This document shows positions 59,597-64,000 of a stretch of DNA of 64,000 nucleotides, piece after piece. A model generated the notes under the pieces. It was not told the DNA's origin, did no database searches, and worked only from the letters and a program-made list of their open reading frames with translations. The stretch covers positions 18,833,115 through 18,897,114 of the forward strand of contig NC_134429.1 of assembly GCF_030867145.1 (NCBI RefSeq), read 5' to 3'. Each line of letters opens with the position of its first letter. Position 1 is the first letter of the stretch. Made by a program: the position numbers and the translations under genes. This DNA comes from Opisthocomus hoazin. Taxonomy: Eukaryota > Chordata > Aves > Opisthocomiformes > Opisthocomidae.

Positions 59597-62500
59597 CTGT
59601 GGGTTGCAGCGGAGAAGGAAAACAGGTTAAAAAGGGATATTTTTCCAGATTCAGTTAATACAGGCAACAAGGCAAGAAACTCTGAATAAATAAATCAAGC
59701 CAAAGAAGGAGGAGGGAAGGAGTTTATCTAGATTTTTATTAACAGTGTTTCAAGAGACAATAGAAGAGAAGGGAGGGGGGGAAAAAAGGCAGACACCACA
59801 GCAACGTTTTTTAAATTGTACAAAGAGAAGAACATACAGAATATCTGGTTCCATAGTTACAGTCAGTACAGGCTGTGTAGGGAAAGGGGGAATTAAAAAA
59901 CGTGTTACAAAGTGGTACCGAAAGCAGGCAAGTGAAGGAGGTTAATGGGTTACAGCGTATTTACAGCAAGTGCCAGCCCCTGGTAGAGCAGCCCCTGGAA
60001 GAGCAGCCCAGCCACTCGGCGCGTGCACCCATCCCCCCCCTGCAGCAGCTCGGACTTGGCTGAAGAACTCCTTTCTCTGTGCGTTTGGGTAGGAAGGGAC
60101 GGGAGCCTTGGCCAGCGAGAGGCTGGCTGGGCTTTCCCACCTCAAAAGCTTTCACTGCCAGCCTGCGTGACCCTACAGCAAGAAAGGGACTCTCTGTTAC
60201 AGAATCACAGACTGGTGGGGGTTGGAAGGGACCTCTGGGGGTCACCCAGCCCAACCCCCTGCCCAAGCAGGGTCACCCACAGCAGGCTGCACAGCACCGT
60301 GTCCAGGCGGGGCTGGAATATCTCCAGAGAAGGAGACTCCACAGCCTCCCTGGGCAGCCTGGGCCAGGGCTCCGTCACCCTCAGAGGGAAGAAGTTCTTC
60401 CTCGGGTTCAGCTGGAGCTTCCTCTGCTCCAGTTTGTGCCCGTTGCCCCTTGTCCTGTCGCTGGGCACCACTGAACTGAGTCTGGCCCCGTCCTCCTGAC
60501 ACCCACCCTGTAAGCATTTCTAAGGTCCCTTCTCAGCCTTCTCCAGGCTGAACAAGCCCGCATCCTGCGGTTCAGCAGCCACAGGTCGCACGTGGAGGGC
60601 TCCCCTGGAGGGGAATCCACACGAACACTCGTGGGCTGTTGGAGGGACACGATGGATGGAAGTCAGCCAAGACACGTCGACAGCTCCAGGGACGACCTGG
60701 AGGCAACCGCCCGGCCGCTCCCGCTGTGTCAGCCAGCGGAGCACGAGGACGGACAAACTAAACGTGCTCCTTCGTGACCCTCGCTGCGGGGCGTCCAGAT
60801 GTGTTTGTGGAGCCAACGCTCCTCCTTCAGCTAACCTCCCCAGCCATGTCCACTGCTGCACCAGGAACACACACTGTCCTCCCCGCGCCTGGGAAACGAT
60901 CTTGGCTGCTGCTCCCACCTCTGTCGCTCGTTCCCTCCCCAGAACTGTTCCGCTGCCCCGTCTGCCACTAACACAGGGCTGGGTACGCAGCTCGGAAGGG
61001 ATGCACCCCACCCCAACTCCCCACAAGGCTGAGGAACCAGCAGGCAGACTGCTATGAATCACGTTCCTATGGAAACAGCACTCTATATTTCGGAATCTCA
61101 AAAAAAATAACCACAAAATCTTGTTTCTTCAGAACTCCCGCTCTCCCCTTCTTCCCCACGCCCCCCTCCGCATCCCGGCACCGCACACTCCCTCACCCAC
61201 ACTCACCCAGACGCTCCTCACCAGCTAACCAGCGGTTCCACATCACGTTCAATCCGTTCACCCTGGTTTGTCTTTGGTCGAAAGCAATAACTGCTCGGGC
61301 AGCGAGGAGAGCAAAGGGGGCTGGGGGCAGGCGAGCAGCACGGAACAACTCAGCAGTTCCGCGGACACCGGCTGCGTCGCGGCCGCTGGACAGCACGGTG
61401 ATCAGTGCATTTCTGTAGGAGGTCCTGGTTTTCTCTTGCATAAATAACGGCCGGCTTCGCTGGTCTGAGAGGTTACCCATCTATTTTATGCCAACCACAG
61501 TCTCAGCTTGCCAAATCTTTTTCTTTACAGACATCAGTTCTGCCAATTCCATGTTTTTCCTCCAGACTGCTCAAAGGAATTTCAGCTGCGGAGACCATCT
61601 CAGAGACAAGAATATTAAAATAACCTGAGGCTTCCCGGGATGACGAGTGGCAAGGGAACACAGGGGGTACCGTTTCAACTCGCCAGCAGCCTGACCACAT
61701 CCCCTTTGGAATCAGGGACACGTGGCAGAGCCCAGAGATTCACACCTAGACTACCTCGTCCAGGCACTCGGTTACAGGGTTTGGGTTGAGTCAAACAAAA
61801 GCTAGGACGGGTATAGAGATATTCATCCAGATCTCAAAAGATGAGGGAATCTGCATGGCTGAGGCAAGGGTTTGGGCCCGTTTGTGTTTTGGCAACGCCT
61901 GGCATGTTGCTTTCCAGACAAAGGCAAATCTCCACCCATTAACTGTGGCTGCAACCAAGTTACTGTCATTTAGACAACACACGCACTCTTTGAAAAGAAA
62001 GGAAGCATGAGAAGAGAGGAGTTTTGGCATTAGATATTTCAAAGAAGATTGTACAACACAAATACAGCTGTATTTGAAGAAGAGGAAAAAAAGCAAGTGT
62101 TCGTATTTAGTCTTCCCTGTACCCTGGCTGGCCATTTACTCGGCTGAAAACTAACTTTGTGTGCAGCTTCCCCACTCTTCCCTCTAAACTTCTAAGCACA
62201 CACGCGCACACACACCCCAATCAAAAAAAAAAAAAATCAAATAAAACACACAAAACATTGAGAAGTGCCTCCTTAGCATTTTTTTTTTCGTGGAGAACCT
62301 TTTTGTTCTTGAAACTGCAGGATGTACTAAAGTGGTTGATTATATTTCAAACTAGAGGCATTTAATGCCTTAGGATCCGATTAATGGAAATAGAAAAGAA
62401 AGGGCGGGGAGAGAAAGGAAAATTGCGGGGGGGAAAAAAGGCAGGTCTTGAAAAATATTCCCTAACAATGCTACAAAAAAAAATCCTGACATTAAATACA

Positions 62501-64000
62501 GACAAACTGTATTGAATAAAAATTGCACTAGTCCTCTGGGCACATCAATAATAAATTAAATACTTAACAATTTCACCGATTAAAAAAGACAGCACAAAAT
62601 CCATAACAAAAGAACATAAACCCCCCCAATACTGTATGTAGGAAAAGTGCACAAAGTTGCTTTATACATTGAATCTAAATAAAGTACCAATACATGTTAA
62701 ATAGATAAATTGTCTCGCAAGACACTGCTTTTTGCGTCAGTATTTACATCAGCTTTAACTTCATGTCCTTCAGCAGTGAGCCGGAGCTTCGGTGGACCCA
62801 GGGGTACATGGTTTTGGAGTTGTTCTCAAGAGCCACTAACGCTGACCGTGAAATAAAATGACCGACAGTGGAAGCCACGTCTCCAGTCCTCCCTGGCTTA
62901 CAGAAAGGATCGGTCATATTTCTAACTTCTCATAAAAAGCTGGAAAACCAAGTGGGGTGTTTTAAGTCGCTGTACACGTAACAAACGTAGCTAGGCAATG
63001 GCCACGCTGAAATTCCTGAAGGGAGCAGAACCATGGCAGTGGTGAAACACCTACTTCACTTTGAAGATCTCTGAAGCACCCTGAAAGACGCCAGCTTTGA
63101 CTCCGCGTGGCCTTTTTCTAGGAAAGGGCACAGCTCGAGGGGACGTCAGCACTAACAGACGCCCGCACCGACGCAGACCAGTATGCAACGGGACAGGGTT
63201 AGCAAAGAGAATTCGTTAAAGGGAACCTCTCGGCTCCTATCCCAGGAAGCAGAGCGAGTTCTTGGCTGGATATTGGCTCGAAGTCCGATTCGGATGCCGC
63301 AGGGCGATCTGCACGAGCGAAACACAAGCAGAGCCCGGTCCTGCCGAAGGCAGAGCCACGCTGAAGGGCTTCGCTGCACCGCTCGCGGGCTCAGCACCAC
63401 AGCTCATCTCACCGGACAACGGCATCCAGCACCACCCGAGCTCTACACAGAGCAGCGAGGTTTGTAAGACTACAGACTGGCTCCTGACCCCGCTCAGACT
63501 GGTAGTAACACTACCACCCGTTGCAGAGTAAGCGGGCTCAGCTGACGAGGAAGGGGTGTCAAATGGGGCAGCGAAACACGAGTGAAGGCACCGCCCTGCT
63601 CGGTGGGGAAGCCCTCTTATTTAGGGTGACTTTTACCAGAAAGTAGACAAAGTCCAATGCAAAGGACCGAAAGGTGAAGCTCCAGGGGAATGTGAAGTGG
63701 CACCATTCCGTTCTCCTGCGCAAGAAACGCCGAGTGGGCAGTGATGCCGGCTATACCTTCGCATGGGTACTGGGAAGAAAGATATTTGACCCAGGGCACA
63801 TTAAATGTAAGCTGAAGGAGACCGTGTAGCAGCACTGCAGCCACAGCGACCTGCCTACCCTTGGGATGGCTTCCACAGGCGCAGGCTCGGCTTCAGCCCT
63901 CTCCTTCCAGCGATCCGACTCCAGAGCCACGCGCGGGAGCTACAGTCAGAACGCAGTCCCCGCTCACTAGGAAACTGTCCTCTGATCTGAGGATTCATGC
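59597..64000 (-). other. ACAP3: ACAP3 intron or alternative 3'UTR, no exon recognised
   Basis: Expected upstream ankyrin-repeat exons were not found here. A minus-strand AATAAA at 59735-59740 and AT-rich UTR-like sequence near 59.7-59.9 kb and 62.4-62.7 kb suggest a possible alternative long 3' end whose coding part is beyond 64 kb. Otherwise this is intron. Contains one CR1 copy. Confidence 0.4.
60196..60562 (-). mobile_element. Young-looking CR1 LINE 3' end (inverted)
   Basis: Reverse complement of a CR1 3' end, starting with 'cagaatcacagactggtggg' and running to 'ctccaggctgaacaagcc'. Over the stretch shared with the copy at 47.03-47.2 kb, roughly 150 bases differ at only a couple of positions by eye, so both belong to one young subfamily. 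Confidence 0.95.

Noticed and set aside
61193-61480. Minus-strand 95-codon frame with donor-like GTGAGT ends, considered as an ACAP3 exon
   Set aside because: The peptide has no resemblance to ACAP ankyrin or linker sequence and no supporting acceptor was found.
1-64000. Search for tRNA, rRNA, CRISPR, phage or bacterial operon structure
   Set aside because: None seen; the window is intron-rich vertebrate DNA, and such features are not expected or supported.

Overview
This is a stretch of vertebrate nuclear genome, most likely avian. It carries several CR1 LINE 3' ends, which is typical of birds and other sauropsids. Coding DNA is sparse and split into small exons with GT-AG borders. The order C1QTNF12(-) / UBE2J2(-) / SCNN1D(+) / ACAP3(-) matches the human 1p36.33 neighbourhood. 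No bacterial or viral coding block and no CRISPR, tRNA or rRNA gene was seen.

Layout. 1-8.6 kb: AT-rich sequence with no convincing exon and one old CR1 fragment, probably intron 1 of C1QTNF12. 8608-8778: first coding exon (signal peptide) of C1QTNF12 on the minus strand. 8.8-13.7 kb: intergenic, with an isolated CpG-rich patch at about 12.05-12.43 kb. 13.7-23.2 kb: complete UBE2J2 on the minus strand, with a possibly long 3'UTR, six coding exons (259 aa) and a CpG-island promoter at about 22.7-23.4 kb that looks bidirectional. 23.3-41.56 kb: about 18 kb without a recognisable protein gene, with one CR1 and MIR-like SINE relics. 41563-52.73 kb: complete SCNN1D on the plus strand, 12 coding exons totalling 1932 nt (643 aa). 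52.7-55 kb: short convergent intergenic stretch. From 55 kb to the right edge: the 3' end of ACAP3 on the minus strand, with a terminal coding exon (56051-56157), a probable 16-nt microexon (59581-59596) and the rest beyond the window.

The genes do not form a pathway. UBE2J2 is a tail-anchored ER E2 ubiquitin-conjugating enzyme, SCNN1D the delta subunit of the epithelial sodium channel, C1QTNF12 a secreted adipokine, and ACAP3 an Arf6 GTPase-activating protein. What they share is an old conserved gene order. I rebuilt the UBE2J2 and SCNN1D exon chains by hand; both keep frame at every junction and give the family-typical length, so those two models are strong. C1QTNF12 and ACAP3 are partial. 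I found no obviously new biological system. The most interesting leads are the ACAP3 microexon and alternative end, the paired YY1/ETS promoter with a plus-strand first-exon candidate, and the orphan CpG patch.
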